64,000 nt of DNA from Rallus limicola. Its lineage: Eukaryota > Chordata > Aves > Gruiformes > Rallidae. Location: positions 21,196,146 to 21,260,145 of the forward strand of contig JAKCOZ010000001.1 of NCBI GenBank assembly GCA_022605955.1, read 5' to 3'. The notes beneath the pieces are model-generated. The model was not told the DNA's origin. It made no database searches and saw nothing but the letters and a program-made list of their open reading frames with translations. Position 1 is the stretch's first letter. The number at the start of each line of letters is the position of its first letter. This document shows, piece after piece, positions 27,656-40,900 of this stretch. The position numbers were made by a program, and so were the translations under genes.

Positions 27656-28942
27656 TTTATTTGGAAGAATTTATAAAGAAAACATTGAGTCTTTAAGCTG
27701 TGAAATAGCAGAATTTAATACAACTTAAAATGCATGTCAAAGGAAATACCAATAGATGACTAGTCTCAAGACATCACTCTCCAAAACACACACTTGTTTA
27801 TCTCATGGAAAATTAGCAACTGAAAATCATCATTATTTCTGCATAATAGACCATGGCAAAAGTAATTTTCAGAGAACTCGATTCGTAGCCAAGTGGTTAA
27901 TGCACTAAATGGAGGTAGTGAATTAGTTCACGAAAGACCCATTTGCCTCCAGATAGTTTTAATGTCTGACTTTGCAGTTAGTTCCAAGTCTTTCATTACA
28001 GAAGTATGTTTATAGCAGCAGATATGCTATACCTTCACTACAGAAGCTCTCCAGGATTATTTTTTTTCCTTCAGTTTTATGTATATATATAAAATACTCA
28101 TAGACATATCACTGAACACCTGAGACCTACTGCTGCCTCTTGTTTTCCATTCAGTCCATAAAACCATGGAAGCACTCTTCATTCCATCACTGCAGGTTTA
28201 AACAGGCTGGAAAACTTCTGCTTTGTATTAACCAAACTGCAGTAAGGTTTCTCATGTGTAACTGTAAAGACTTCCTATTCCCACTTGAGTTTCAAGCTTC
28301 CTTCGGCCAGCAGTGCAAAGGGGGGAGAAGAGGGTAGTTTTACAACATGCAAAATAATTTAGCTTTCCCCTCGGATTTGTATTAGTATACCGTGTCAAAC
28401 GTCAGAAACCTGTAGCAGTGTTGCAACCTACTAAACTGCAAATTTTAAGTCCTGAAACGTGATATGCCCAATTCTCATACCTTCCTCCACAGTCCTTGCA
28501 ACTTAACAGAGTAGGAATTCAGCCTTAGTGTTTTCCATTGCCTTTAGATTTTTCTAACTGTTTGCAAAATATACTTTCTCAAGTTTACAACTAAGGTTAC
28601 TAATCAGACTACAAGAAATGAAAAAGTATGGGTATATCCAAAAGGGAAGAGCTGCAGAGATCAAGTCCTTGAATGGCTTTCATGTGCTTTTACAGATTGC
28701 TTCTATTGCAGTATTTTTTACTGTATCAAAAAGTATAAAAATTACAAAATATTGCAAAAAGATAGCAGGAACAATGCTTTGAGTTTTTAAAATGTTTTAG
28801 TGCTTGCTGTTCTAGATGTTGCAGAGTCTATGGCATTGGTTCTTTACAGAACTTTGAAAATCCCTGTCCCTCTGCAACATTTTCTTTAAGTGAAAAGAAA
28901 CCTAGAGTATTTATATACGTGAAATATGATCTTTCTCCACTA
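27656..28942 (-). other. DRAM1: Probable DRAM1 3' UTR region
   Basis: The sequence downstream of the DRAM1 stop is AT-rich and noncoding. Reading leftward on the minus strand, ATTAAA occurs at 27958-27963 and AATAAA at 27656-27661. Either could be the poly(A) signal. Which is used cannot be told from sequence, and an end further left, beyond the 27.1-27.5 kb CR1, is also possible. Confidence 0.3.
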
Positions 28943-28987
28943 TCAGGAATCTTCATGTATTTCTGTTGATATCCTTAAAGAAAATCT
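28943..28987 (-). CDS. DRAM1: DRAM1 terminal coding exon 7
   Basis: This is a 45-nt coding end with a pyrimidine-rich acceptor (TTTTGTTTTTTCTTTTAG). It encodes [14 protein letters not shown] and stop TGA at 28943-28945. The LRISTEI core matches the DRAM1 C-terminus. The residues around it differ from human (SVT to RFS, and NGDI to HEDS) with no change in length. The 3' UTR continues to the left. Confidence 0.9.
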   Translation of the reverse strand, partial: RFSLRISTEIHEDS

Positions 28988-31900
28988 CTAAAAGAAAAAA
29001 CAAAACAAGATCACCAAATTAGTTTCACAGTTCTGTGATACAAAATACAAGGAGGTAAAATAACAAATACATGTAAGTGAAATACATGCTGTGAGAAACA
29101 AATTTTTAAAAAGGACATTTTTCTTAGAGTTTGGTGGTTGTTTTTTCTGAATTAATAATTTAGCACTGGTTAGGACACAGGGAGTACAGCAAGTAAAAAA
29201 GTCTTGGTCACTGTCAGACACGATTTCATGCTATTTTATAATCTGTAAATTATAATGTCTGCATTTCTATTTGGCTTCATTCCATCACTTTTATTTATTA
29301 TGTTCACAATATTTATATATAGTTAAACTTTCAATGTTGAAGACTTTGTGATCTGAAGACTACCAACTCATTCAAATACTCCAAGGACTACATCATTGTC
29401 TGCAAACATGTACCTTGGTGGGAAGAGTATGACTTCTGCTAAAACAGATACAATCATACAGGTAGACATAAGAGAGGGATGCACTGGCAATAAATACCTC
29501 CTCTCAAAAATGTTCATTTTAACGATGCAGCCTTTCTGAATAATACTTCAATATTTTTGTGCACTTTAGAAGGTAATTATATGCCTTTAAGATAATGAAT
29601 CATATAATTTTGAACAATTCTTTTCTTTTAAAAAGTATTTTGTTCTGCAGAAGCTAGCTTTTTTTTTTTTTACTTAAGGGAAAGCCAAGGTCTATTCAGT
29701 ATACTACTGGTCAAAAGTAAACAAGTGTAGAAATGTTTGCTATTGGTTGGCAAAATATATGTTAACTCAGAATCCTTAGTTAGAAATTGGTAACTCCATA
29801 TGCTTTTCAAAGTTATATACAGATTATATGTAAGTATTCACAACTTTTAAGCACGTAAGTGAAGAAGCAGGTAGATTCATTGCAAAGTTTTTCATGATCC
29901 GATGTCAAACTTTGGTTTTATGCCAGAGGACTTAGAGGGTTCTCACTGTTTTTCCTCTCTCCACACTTCTGCAAATTCTGGATATAATTTCAGCAATGTA
30001 TCATAGCACTAACTGGCTCACATGTGATCTTGATTATTACTTCTAAAATATGCAAGTGCTTGTATCCAGTTGTTGAATTTCTGTGACTTGTGTGAGGCAA
30101 TGGTGTATATGAAAGACCTACATATGGGGTAGGACACCTACAGTTAGTACAACTGAGTCAGTTCATCTTTGTAATTTGGTATAAAGGATCAGTTCTCAGT
30201 CTTTTCTACCTTAATTTTAAGCTCTCTTTAGCAGTCTTGCAAAGATCCAACTACTTTGTGGGGAAAAGAAATATCCCGAAGTCTGAGAAGGATAAGGAGA
30301 CCATGAACCTTCTAACCTATAGTAATACCCAGGAGGTTTTGTCGTCTAATCTCCACAAGGTCATGTCAGACTCGATGTATCACCAGATCCAGCTACCCAA
30401 ACCAGAAGGTTTTCATGTCAATGCTTTTCAAAAAGTATTTGATATTCTTTGCATTGTGAAGGAACAAATATCTAAATGTGCAATTTAAATATTTTTTTTA
30501 AAAGGAAACATTTATGGTTGAAATGTATCGGATTACTGTGTCAAATCCCTTAAGTAGAAAGAAATTAAGTTTTAGTTGCATCATTTATTTTGGTATTTTG
30601 TCACCTATAGAGGGCCTCTTTCCATAAAAAGTGTGGTAAAGAAGTAAAAGACATTAACATGCTGAACAATTTTCAAGACCAGATACCAGATTTATAAAAC
30701 TTTTTCTATGTTTTAAAATTCAGGAGGACAAAGTTCATCAGGTAGACAGAAATCAGGTTTTTTGCCTGATAAAATCTTTCTGTACAGATTTGGTATGTCT
30801 AGCTGAGTTAAGAATAGTAATTTTCTATTGCATTTGTTCTTACACAATTCATAACATTTCTTAGTCACTGCTAAAATAGGTATATACCAACCTGAAAATC
30901 TCTAATGAATGTTAAAAAGAAGAAGATGAAACCGAAGGCCACTGTCCATTCACAGATCGCACTCAGAAAATGGTAAGTATAATCCTGGTGGAATGAGACA
31001 TATAGTAAATTTTCAGATAAAACAGCTAAACAAAGTAACTGTGGCATTCTATGAAAATAGGTATTTCCTTCTGTAAATTCAACAAATATTCTGTGATTTA
31101 TGTCTCACCATCCCAATACTCTGTTGCATAATAGTCAATTCAGATTTAGTTTTTACAGAATGATAAGTATATTTATCATGGGTCCACATGTTCCATTAAG
31201 TGATGTATCTTGTGCACTATCACAGACAAATTATACAAGAAAATGGCAATTAGCACAAGATCAAAACATAGCTTGAATAAAATTTGCACCTAAAAATACA
31301 GTTCTTATGTGAAGGATACCAAAGTGCCCATATTCAAAACTTCTACACAGAGCCACAGAGTTTGGTAGTAATATTCCTTACAGTAAATTCTCCTAGTAAT
31401 TTAAAATGCAGACAGATCCTGACAAGACCTTTGTTTTTAAATAGACCATCATGGAAAACATATGGATTATGACACAAACAGAATGCAGAGTGTTTCTTAA
31501 CACCTCATCAACAAATCTGCCATCTGTTTCAGTGACACCACTTTTCCATCCTTGCATCTCAAGTAGAATAAGCACTCAGGAGTGCTATACTAAGATATAC
31601 TAAGATTATCTAACTTGTGACAATTTCTCTCACAGCTGCCTTGCCACTGTTTGGTTGAAGCACATCTGCCAACTTTGCTTTTATTAAGCTCTTCAAGTGG
31701 AATATGCACTCTGCATTATTTAAATTGGGGTTGGTTTTTGTATTTTTAATACCTCCATGTGGCAAAGTTTGTCCAAAAGGAAAACTTACCTTTCGTAGTT
31801 TTCATTCTGAGAACACTGGAATCAATTCAAACACCTGATACTGACATTAGTGTGCCTCAGGCCAGAGCCCCAAAGTTTATCACAATAGTAAAGATTATTT

Positions 31901-34900
31901 AATAAAGGAGGGTGAAAAGCTGAGAAAACCAATGTTGTAAAAAAACCTCAACAACTTCAGAATCAAATCGGTCTGCTTTTGTTCCACATGTAAAGCTCAT
32001 TTTCAAGAAATGTGACTACAAAAGGAAACAGAACAACTCACTTCCGGAATATTTTAACTTTATTAATAATTTATTCCACTGTTAAGTTTCAGATGCTTAG
32101 CTAAAATGAAAGTCTCCCTCTCTGAACATTTACCCATTTGTTACAAGATTTCTTACTCAAGCCACAGACAGTTTGCTAATGAATAAGTAACTGGAAACCA
32201 GCAGTCACACTTTTAGATAAACATAACAGTGTACCCCAAATAAAATGACACTGTGTCAGTTGGCTACCTAATGGGATCTTACCTTTTCACCTGGAGTCCA
32301 ATCAATTTTTGTCATGGAAATTTGTGAAGCAAACACAATCACTGAGAAAAGCACAGTGTAAAGGAAACTATAAAAGTTTAGTGAGTAATAGTGAAAACAT
32401 CTTCTTACAAAAAAGAAATACTCTGTCTCCCATCACAGGAGATCCTGAACAACTAGAATATCAAATTAAAGTAGTCAGAAAACAAGTAAATGAAATACGT
32501 TATTAAAAGGTAATTGATAGCAGCATTCAAACAGATTTCTGCACAAATAGAGGTTTCTGCGGGGTACAGAGGGGAGACACTCCAAAACTTAGAATTCATG
32601 ACTGAAAACTGTGCAAGCTGCATTTTTGAAGGGGAACCATGTTGTTTCCATTGCTCCACAACATGAGCCTTGATATAATTGTACAACTTTTGGGACTGGG
32701 ACCCTCTTTAGAAGCCCTAAGCATCTGCACAGGCTTAAAGGAAATCTTGCATGTGCCGACTGTATTTTATATGTCCATCTGTTAGAGTCATTTTAGAGGC
32801 AGCATCCCCCCTTTTGCAGGTTTTTCTCCATATCCTACTTCAAAACAAGGAGGCTGGAAAGTTGGTCTGGTTGGCTTACTGAGGGCCCTGTGTGAATTAC
32901 GATACATTCCTATGAAGAACACTGGGTCATTAGATTTAAATTTACCACTGAAAGAAGAGATACAGCTTTTCAGAAAGCCCCTGAAACTCATCTTTATGCT
33001 ATTAATGGTGTCTTGACATGCTGTGTGCATTATTATGGCAGAAATATCAGAGAGGTCTAAACAAAGATTGTAACCTCATTTTCATCCTTTATCAGCAATA
33101 GTTTAACTTAAAAAGGAAAATCATGAAAGCATAAAAGGAAACGCGTGGCATATACCATAAAGGATACTGGGAATGAAAGCAATGCATGATACTACAGATA
33201 TGGCCATCCGTACGTGACACACAAAGTAAGTGTTCCATCGTGGACAGGACTTGTAAGAGATTATAGACTGAAGAGTGATGTATACAACACCTGAGCCAAA
33301 TGCCACCAAAGCTCCGATGTCATGGACACTGGGAACAGACAGCTCCTGGAAGGAGAATAAGCACAATGGTTAGCTGCTACTGTTTGTACAGTGGCAGGAA
33401 ACAGTGAGTCTTGAGAAGGCAGTAGCCACGTTACGCTGGGTGTGTACAAGTAGTGGGAAATAATCCCTTTTCCCAACAGTCTACATAGGGAAGAAGAAAG
33501 AAAAGCAAGAAAGAGTAGCAGAGTGGTAAACTAGCCATGACCAAAGCCACCAGGCTAAAGTCCTTTCCTGGGCTCACATAAAAGCATAGATCAATTTTAG
33601 TGCTGTTCAACAGTTGGTCTACTACGAATTAACGTTTCCACAAGCAGGAACTGGCTTGTGTTTTTCTTAAGAGGCTCCTACACTTCCTTTTCCCTTTTAC
33701 CCTGCCAAACATTTTCATCTTTCTGTGTTAAAAGTCTCATCTGCATTTGTGTGGCCATACTCCAACTAACGGTAAAGTTTCAAAGGAGCTGTTGTAAATA
33801 GTGACTGCTACAACTCTGTCCCCAACCCTCCAGTGACCAGCCTTAGGGCTCCAGGAATTAAGTCAGCAGAAAAACAGTCATATATTTAACAGAGGTTTTA
33901 CACTGCCAGTCTCTTGAATTATTCAGACCTCTTATTCTTCCCCACATCATCAGCCACCTTTTTTTCAGGTTCCACAAGTATAAAATACCAGTATCACTAT
34001 ATGTGGCCTAGATTTACATAATACCTGACCCATGGAAGAATCTCTCCTTTAAAACACAAACAAGTAGAATACCCAGTAACAAACCAGATGAATATTCCAT
34101 AGTATTCTAGAGGTTTCAAAAATTACAAATACAAAATTATGCCACTCTGGAATCCAGTATCAGGCAGACAAGTGTGCTTTAAAGCTTAGCAAAACATGTG
34201 CTATGATCTGACATACTACAGTTCTACTTTAGTGATTCATGAAAACACATCTATATCCTTTTATGATGTATTTTAACATCTTTCCTGCCTGGATACTTGT
34301 TTTCTTTGTCTTCTAATGGTTATGATGTTATTAATCTCTTTTAATTATTCCACACCCCCTCCCCCATGTTTTCTTTCTCCCATTCTATCTCTCCATATTA
34401 CATTCTGACAGATTTTAAGGCATGTTCCTTACACAATCATTAAGAAGCATCTCATCTGTCCCACCTTTTGCCTTCCAGATAGGAATGACAGGATTTGGTA
34501 CGGAAAACATTAAGCAAGCATAACTGTTGGTTTTTGCATTTAGCCCCATACAGAATATACAGAGCTATTCTAACACAGCTCTCATGATTACTCCTACCAA
34601 ACTGCCACCACTTCCCTAAAAAACAATTCCCTACAGAACCTAGGAAATGTTACATCTGCCACCCTAAGCCTCCCAAGCTTTCTAGCCAGAGACAAGATCT
34701 CTCTTTAATCATGCGTAACATCTAACAGGCAAAACAGACCTGCTAACATCCAGGTTTTCACTTTGCCTTATTCATTAAGGGTCACTGGATTTCTCCTTCC
34801 ATAACCAAGTATCTTCTTAAATCTAACCCTCCCCTGTGTGTCATTTCTGTATTTCAAGCATTGTGTTATTTAAATCAGAAAACAAACACTGAATTCATGA

Positions 34901-37900
34901 CTATTACTTATTTTCTCAGACACTCTTGCTTGTAGAGGACACACTTCTGGAGTTTTCTCACACTTTGTTCCTCACTTTTGCTAAGTGTGCTGAGACCTTT
35001 AGAAGCCCACGCTACCTACCATATCTTACCTTGAAGCATAAAAGGTGAAAATATTTTCCTTAAAATTAATTATGCTACTCAAAAGACTCACCACAAGTGG
35101 CACTAGATTTCTGTAAATACAAGCAAACTTGAAATATTTCCAGGATATTTCACACTGAAGTCTTTTTAACAAACTAGGTATTTTGTTTAGGGGAACAAGA
35201 AAATGAACTGATGCCTAGTAGTGTAAATCAGCTCTACTACAATATTCAGGTATGGATGTTAGCTCACCTGCTGAGGAAAAATAAATGTTAAGAAACAAGC
35301 AGGTATTGTACATGAATGTGAATTTTCTGCATGACCCACTGATTATAGGGACTGAACTGAATGTTGAAGAAATAACTTTGAATTCCAGCTTTGTTTCAGG
35401 TCAGGAGACCAAAGCAATCATCTGACCTTGAGCAAATCTCACAGCCTATTCTTGTCTCAGTTATTCTACTGGTAAAGGGGTAAGAGTGTACTGTTCACTA
35501 GTTGAATACTATAGAGTTAAAGGCCTGAAGACTTGGGAGCCACCATTTCCATCTTCCTGGGCAATTAAGTACACTCAAAATCTGCTAGATCAGATCCTTA
35601 GCTGATTAAATCCTTACTGTGTTGTGAATCCTTCCTACAAACTGCACTTAACATGAGAAGAAAGGTTAAAGTAGAAGAAAGGGAAATTAGGTGAGAAAGG
35701 CAATGAAAGACAATAGAGATTATGTAAGAATCATTGCTAAAACTGTCAAGTTTCTGCTTCCTTGACTCTCTGCAGTTGTCCTGATACTTTTGTGTCAGTT
35801 CTACCCTATTACACACTTCCTCACTAGAAAAAGTGGAAAGAATAGTCTGCTTCAATATTTTTCCTTTCTGTTTTTTCTCAGACACTGCGGGCTGGACTTC
35901 TTTGATTTATAATGAGAGGTCTTACCCTTTCTGGCAAAGTAAGTGGTAATTCTACATGTCTCTTCTAAAGGATTTAACATGCAATGCCATCTACAGACTC
36001 AAAACAATGGGCTAATATTGTGCTCAGTGTTCTAACCTGTCAGCTAACTCTAATTTATCTCGTAGAAAATGCTGTTAGCATGCACACCATCATTCAGATC
36101 AAAATACAAGTGCTTTTACTAGTCTGACTTATTCTGCACTGCCTGTAAGCAAGCCAAACTGCTAATAGCAAAGCTTTCTTACAGTAAAATTTTCAAAGAA
36201 AAAAATTTAGAGCAATGCATCTATATTCAGTTGTTTTTTAGTACAGGTGTTACCTTCATGACATAGCTATAAAAGCAAAAAAATCTAGTATACAGGGAGA
36301 AAGTAAATCTGTCTTTTTAAAGCTACTGAAAAAAGGCTGGAGAAAGAAAGACATCCTTACTCCATCTGCCAGGTATCTACACTGGGATAATACCAACCAC
36401 TCTGATCTATTTTACTTTTTAACTGGTAAAACAACTGTAGTTTAATTTATGATAAGAAATTTACAGTCATACCTGGAAAGTAGCAACTATTTCCATTCCA
36501 ATACAGCCCATCAATCCAATACATAATGAAAATATGTTGCACGAATTCCTAACGAAGTGTGATAACTCATTTTGCTTCTCTACTAATAAGTATCTGATGT
36601 ACATTGTAATTGCACCTGAAAAACAAAAAAGCACATTTTTTTTCCCCAATGATTTCATATGTTGCTTACATGTTAAGACTTGGGCCTGTAACACACTAGC
36701 ATACAGAATAAAACTGTAAGCATAGTACAAAATATAAATAATACTGCTTTTAACCCTACTGGGATGAAGAAGAAAGGTAGTGAATTTCAGATGTATTCCT
36801 TTCAGATAGAACTGTCTTAACGTTATCTTAGTCTTAACATTGCACATTAATACTACCTAGAAAGAACCGCTAATTACTTCAAGAAAAGCATTAATTTAAA
36901 TCCTATTCTTACGCACAGAGGCATCCACAGAGGCATTCCACATTAAGAACAGCTGTTCTGGGGACATGAACCATAAGCTGGAAGTGAGATAATATATTCT
37001 GCTCTGATAGGCAGTCTTGTAACAGAACTACACCTCCTTATAATGGATACCCTGAAGAGTTAATATGTGTTTTTAAAATGTAAATAGGAAAAAAAAAAAC
37101 CAAACCTGCAACCCAAAACAAACATAATTAGCTATGTATCCAGAAAATATTTTCAAAGCTTTTGGGCCAATTCTGGCTTCTTTTGGGTACAACATCCCCA
37201 AACCACTACACACAGATTGTGTACCAAGCAGTGTCACAGCTTTTCCAAAGTTGCTATGCTACCTTTCTTCCACTTTTTATTTCCAGATGCATTGACTACT
37301 TTGCACTGATGAGATGCTCTTAAGAGACAGAAGTGCTCTAAGTCTCCACTTAATGACCCTCTGACTCTTTGACTGTGGAGTACCTTTTCTGCAGAGTACT
37401 CTATGGACTGAAATGTAAGCAGACAGCTTTTGCTAGTTTTAACTTCTTTGCTGTGTTCAAACCAAGTACATTATACATACCTAAAAGTGCTGAAATATTA
37501 ATCATAAAACCAAAGATACCACTCTCTGGAGGTTTAGTTCCAGTGTCACTAAAGCAGGAAGAGAAAGAAACTGTAAGTTAAGTGAGATCCATGAAACAGA
37601 AATGAGATGTACACATGAAACCCCAAGAGAAATATAACTTGTCTGAACTGCTATGTGCATAAGACATTTAAACATATACATTAGAATGCTGTCTGATGTA
37701 TGCATAAGCTTCAGTTTAGTACTGAATATTTCTTCTTAGAAAAAAGTATTTTAGAGCATACTAGTTGAACTGTATTTCTTCTTTTTCTGTATGCAGTATG
37801 TGGAGATGTTACAGAGCAATACTTTGTTCATAATGACTGAAATTATTAAATAAATGACATTTTAGAAATGACATTTCTTTTATCTGCTACATTAACACCA

Positions 37901-40900
37901 TGATAGAGTAAAACCTTTCTAATGGTACTCAGTAACCTAAGATGTGAGAGAATTTGGGTTAATTTCCTGATTTGTTTGAAAGGACTTTACCCCAGGAGAG
38001 CAATTGCCTTCCAATGCCTGGGAACCTCCGAAGCACTGTTTAATTTACTAATGTAGATACTGCTTAAGAGTACTCAAGGCCCAAGTTGTTGTTTGTTCTG
38101 CTGAAGCAATTCACCCTTACTGGGGATAATCAGAAGTTCACTGGGTCAGGCAGAGCATAAATGTGAGAATATCTACATAATTTATGCACATACATACATG
38201 TATACACATACTGCAATATATACATACACAGATTAAAGGAGTGCTGTTGGTGTGCAGGGATGAAATTAGAATAGCCAAGGCTTCCTTAGAGCTAAACCTG
38301 GCAAGGGACATCAAGGTTAACAGGAAGGGTTTCTTCAAGTATATTGGTGGCAAAAGGAAAACCAGGGAAAATGTGGGCCTGCTGTTGAATGAGACAGGTG
38401 CTGTGGTGATGCGCAGAAGGCATAATTACTGAATGCCTTCTTTGCTTCAGCCTTTACTGCTCCAGCCAGCCTTCAGGACCCCCAGACTTTGGAGGTAACC
38501 GAGAAAGTCTGGAGGAAGGAAAACTCGGTTGAGGAAAATCTAGTTAGAAACCAATTAAATAAACTGGATATCCACAAGTCCATGAGTCCAGATGGAATGC
38601 ATCCTCAAATGCTCAAGGAGCTGGCAGAATCATTGTTAAGCTGCTCTCTATCATCTTTGAAAGGTCCTGGAAAACATGCGAGGTTCTTGAAGACTGGAGG
38701 AAAGCCAATGTCACTCCAATCTTCAAAAAGGGCAAGAAGGATTATCCGGTAAACTACAGGCCAGTCAGCCTCACCTCCATCTCTGGAAAGATGTTGGAGA
38801 AGCTCATTCTGGGGTCATCACAAAACATGGGGAGGAAAAGAAGGTTATCTGAAGTAGTCAGCATGGAAGGGGAAGTCATGTCTAACTAACCTGATAGCCT
38901 TCAGGTTAGGGCATGACTGGATGGGTAGATGAAGGGAGAGAAGTGGAGGTTGTCCACCTTGACTACAACAAGGCTTTCAACACTGTCTCCCACAGCATCC
39001 TCTTAGGCAAATGCAGGAAATGTGGGTTAGATCAATGGACAATGCAGTGGATTGAAAACTGGCTGAAAGACAGAACCCAGAGGGTGGTGATCAGTCTAGT
39101 TGGAGTCCTGCAACAAGTGGTGTTCCTCAAGGGTCTATATATTTATTCATCAGTGACTTGAATGAAGGGATAGAGTTTATCCTCAGCAAGTTCGCTGATG
39201 CTACAAAACTGGGAAGAGTGGTTGACACACTGGAAGGCTGTGGTGCCATCCAGTGAGATCTGGATAGGCTGGAAGTTCCACCTGAACGTGAGGAGGAACT
39301 TCTTCACTGTGAGGGTGGGAGAGCGCTGGAACAGGCTGCCCAGAGAGACTGTGAAGTCTCCATCTCTGGAGATACTCAAAACCTGCCTGGACACTGTCCC
39401 GTGCAGCCTGCTTTAGGTAATCCTGCTCTGGCAAGGGGTTGGAATAGATGACCTCCAGAAGTCCCTTACAACTCTTACTATTCTGTGTGATTCTGTGTTA
39501 TATATATGAAAAACATCATATATACAAAATATATGTTATATAGAAAATTGAATACCTTCATCATAGAATCCTTCTCAATTTTGTCCCTACATATATGCAA
39601 ACACCCACCGCAGAGAATGTCCTTTCCTCACAGCAAGGACATACTCCTGGGGTTATGTAGGTTCAAGTTCCTGCAAGTAGGACTCTTCTACACAAGGTGG
39701 TTGCTCTGTGGAGAGAATACTGTGATGCCATCACCTCTTTTTGCTGTTTTTCCTGTCTAATATGCAATCTGCTGAAATCTATTTGATCTGGCTCTGTTGG
39801 TCAAGCCAATGGAAAATATGTAGTTTATAAATCCTCACATAATTTGGGTGTGAACTGAGTTTTCAGTTACTCAGCAGTACCAAGAGGCACAATTGTGTGT
39901 GTAAACAGAGGCATACAAGGAACTCTACTACCAGAAACATAAACACATAAGGTTTTTACCTAATGTCAAAGTTCAGTGGAAACTGAGCAAAGATTCTGAG
40001 AACAAAACTTCCTCTTAGGTGTATGGTGGGAGGTACTAGCTAGAGATTTTTTTTGTATGTGATTCAAGAAGACGGATTCTCTTCATTCCAGCAGTGAGGC
40101 TGGAGTAGTTTTTAGTGCTAAACTTCTGAACCTAGCACTGAGTGCAGCCAAAATGACAGGGACTAACCACGATTGCCTGTTTTCTTAACATTTGAGTAAA
40201 AAAGCTCTCTCAGCATAAGCGATCACTCTTAAAGACTCTGACGTTAAGGTCAAGCCAGAAACGCATGACCATGTAAAAATATTTAATTTTTAAGAAATTA
40301 GTATTTGCTCTCAGACCCATTCTGTTACAGAAGCATTTCTATAATCAGTTGCTAAGGTGATTTATCAAGGGAGAATATTTTCCTATGAAAAGTTGATGCA
40401 AAAAATAGAGACAAATACTGTGTTTCTTTTCATTGTTGGTTCCAAATTCTCACATAAAAAAAAAGCTTGGACCAGGCTTTTAGACAAGTTTTTACAACTT
40501 CTCAGGTATCAGGAATCCCTATTCATCTGTATTTTCTTTCTCTTATGCTTTCTGAAGACTTGCTCCGGCTTGTACTCTGTATTAGCCTTCTTTCTCCTTG
40601 ATAGTGGAATTGATTAAAATAGTACAGTAACTCTCATGTTTTTGTTTGATGCTTCTGAAAATTATCTTAATCCATGCTTCATGTAGCCCATTTTTTAACC
40701 TTGAACTTCACATCCTTTCTTCATGTGCCTGGAGTGTTTTCATTAATATGACAAAGGACTCCGTTTAAAAAGCGGGCCACTTGTAACAATCTTGAAGGAC
40801 TTCTGCAAATCAGAAACTGCTCTATGCTAAGAACAGGACTGTGATCACTTCAAAGCTTTTGAAGGACTTTAGGTGAGAAGCAAATGGAATTGGCACATGG

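Noticed and set aside
33150..33167. Read-through of DRAM1 exon 4 ([10 protein letters not shown])
   Set aside because: It is intron sequence after a valid donor; using the donor gives the exact family sequence IPMIVFAS across the junction.
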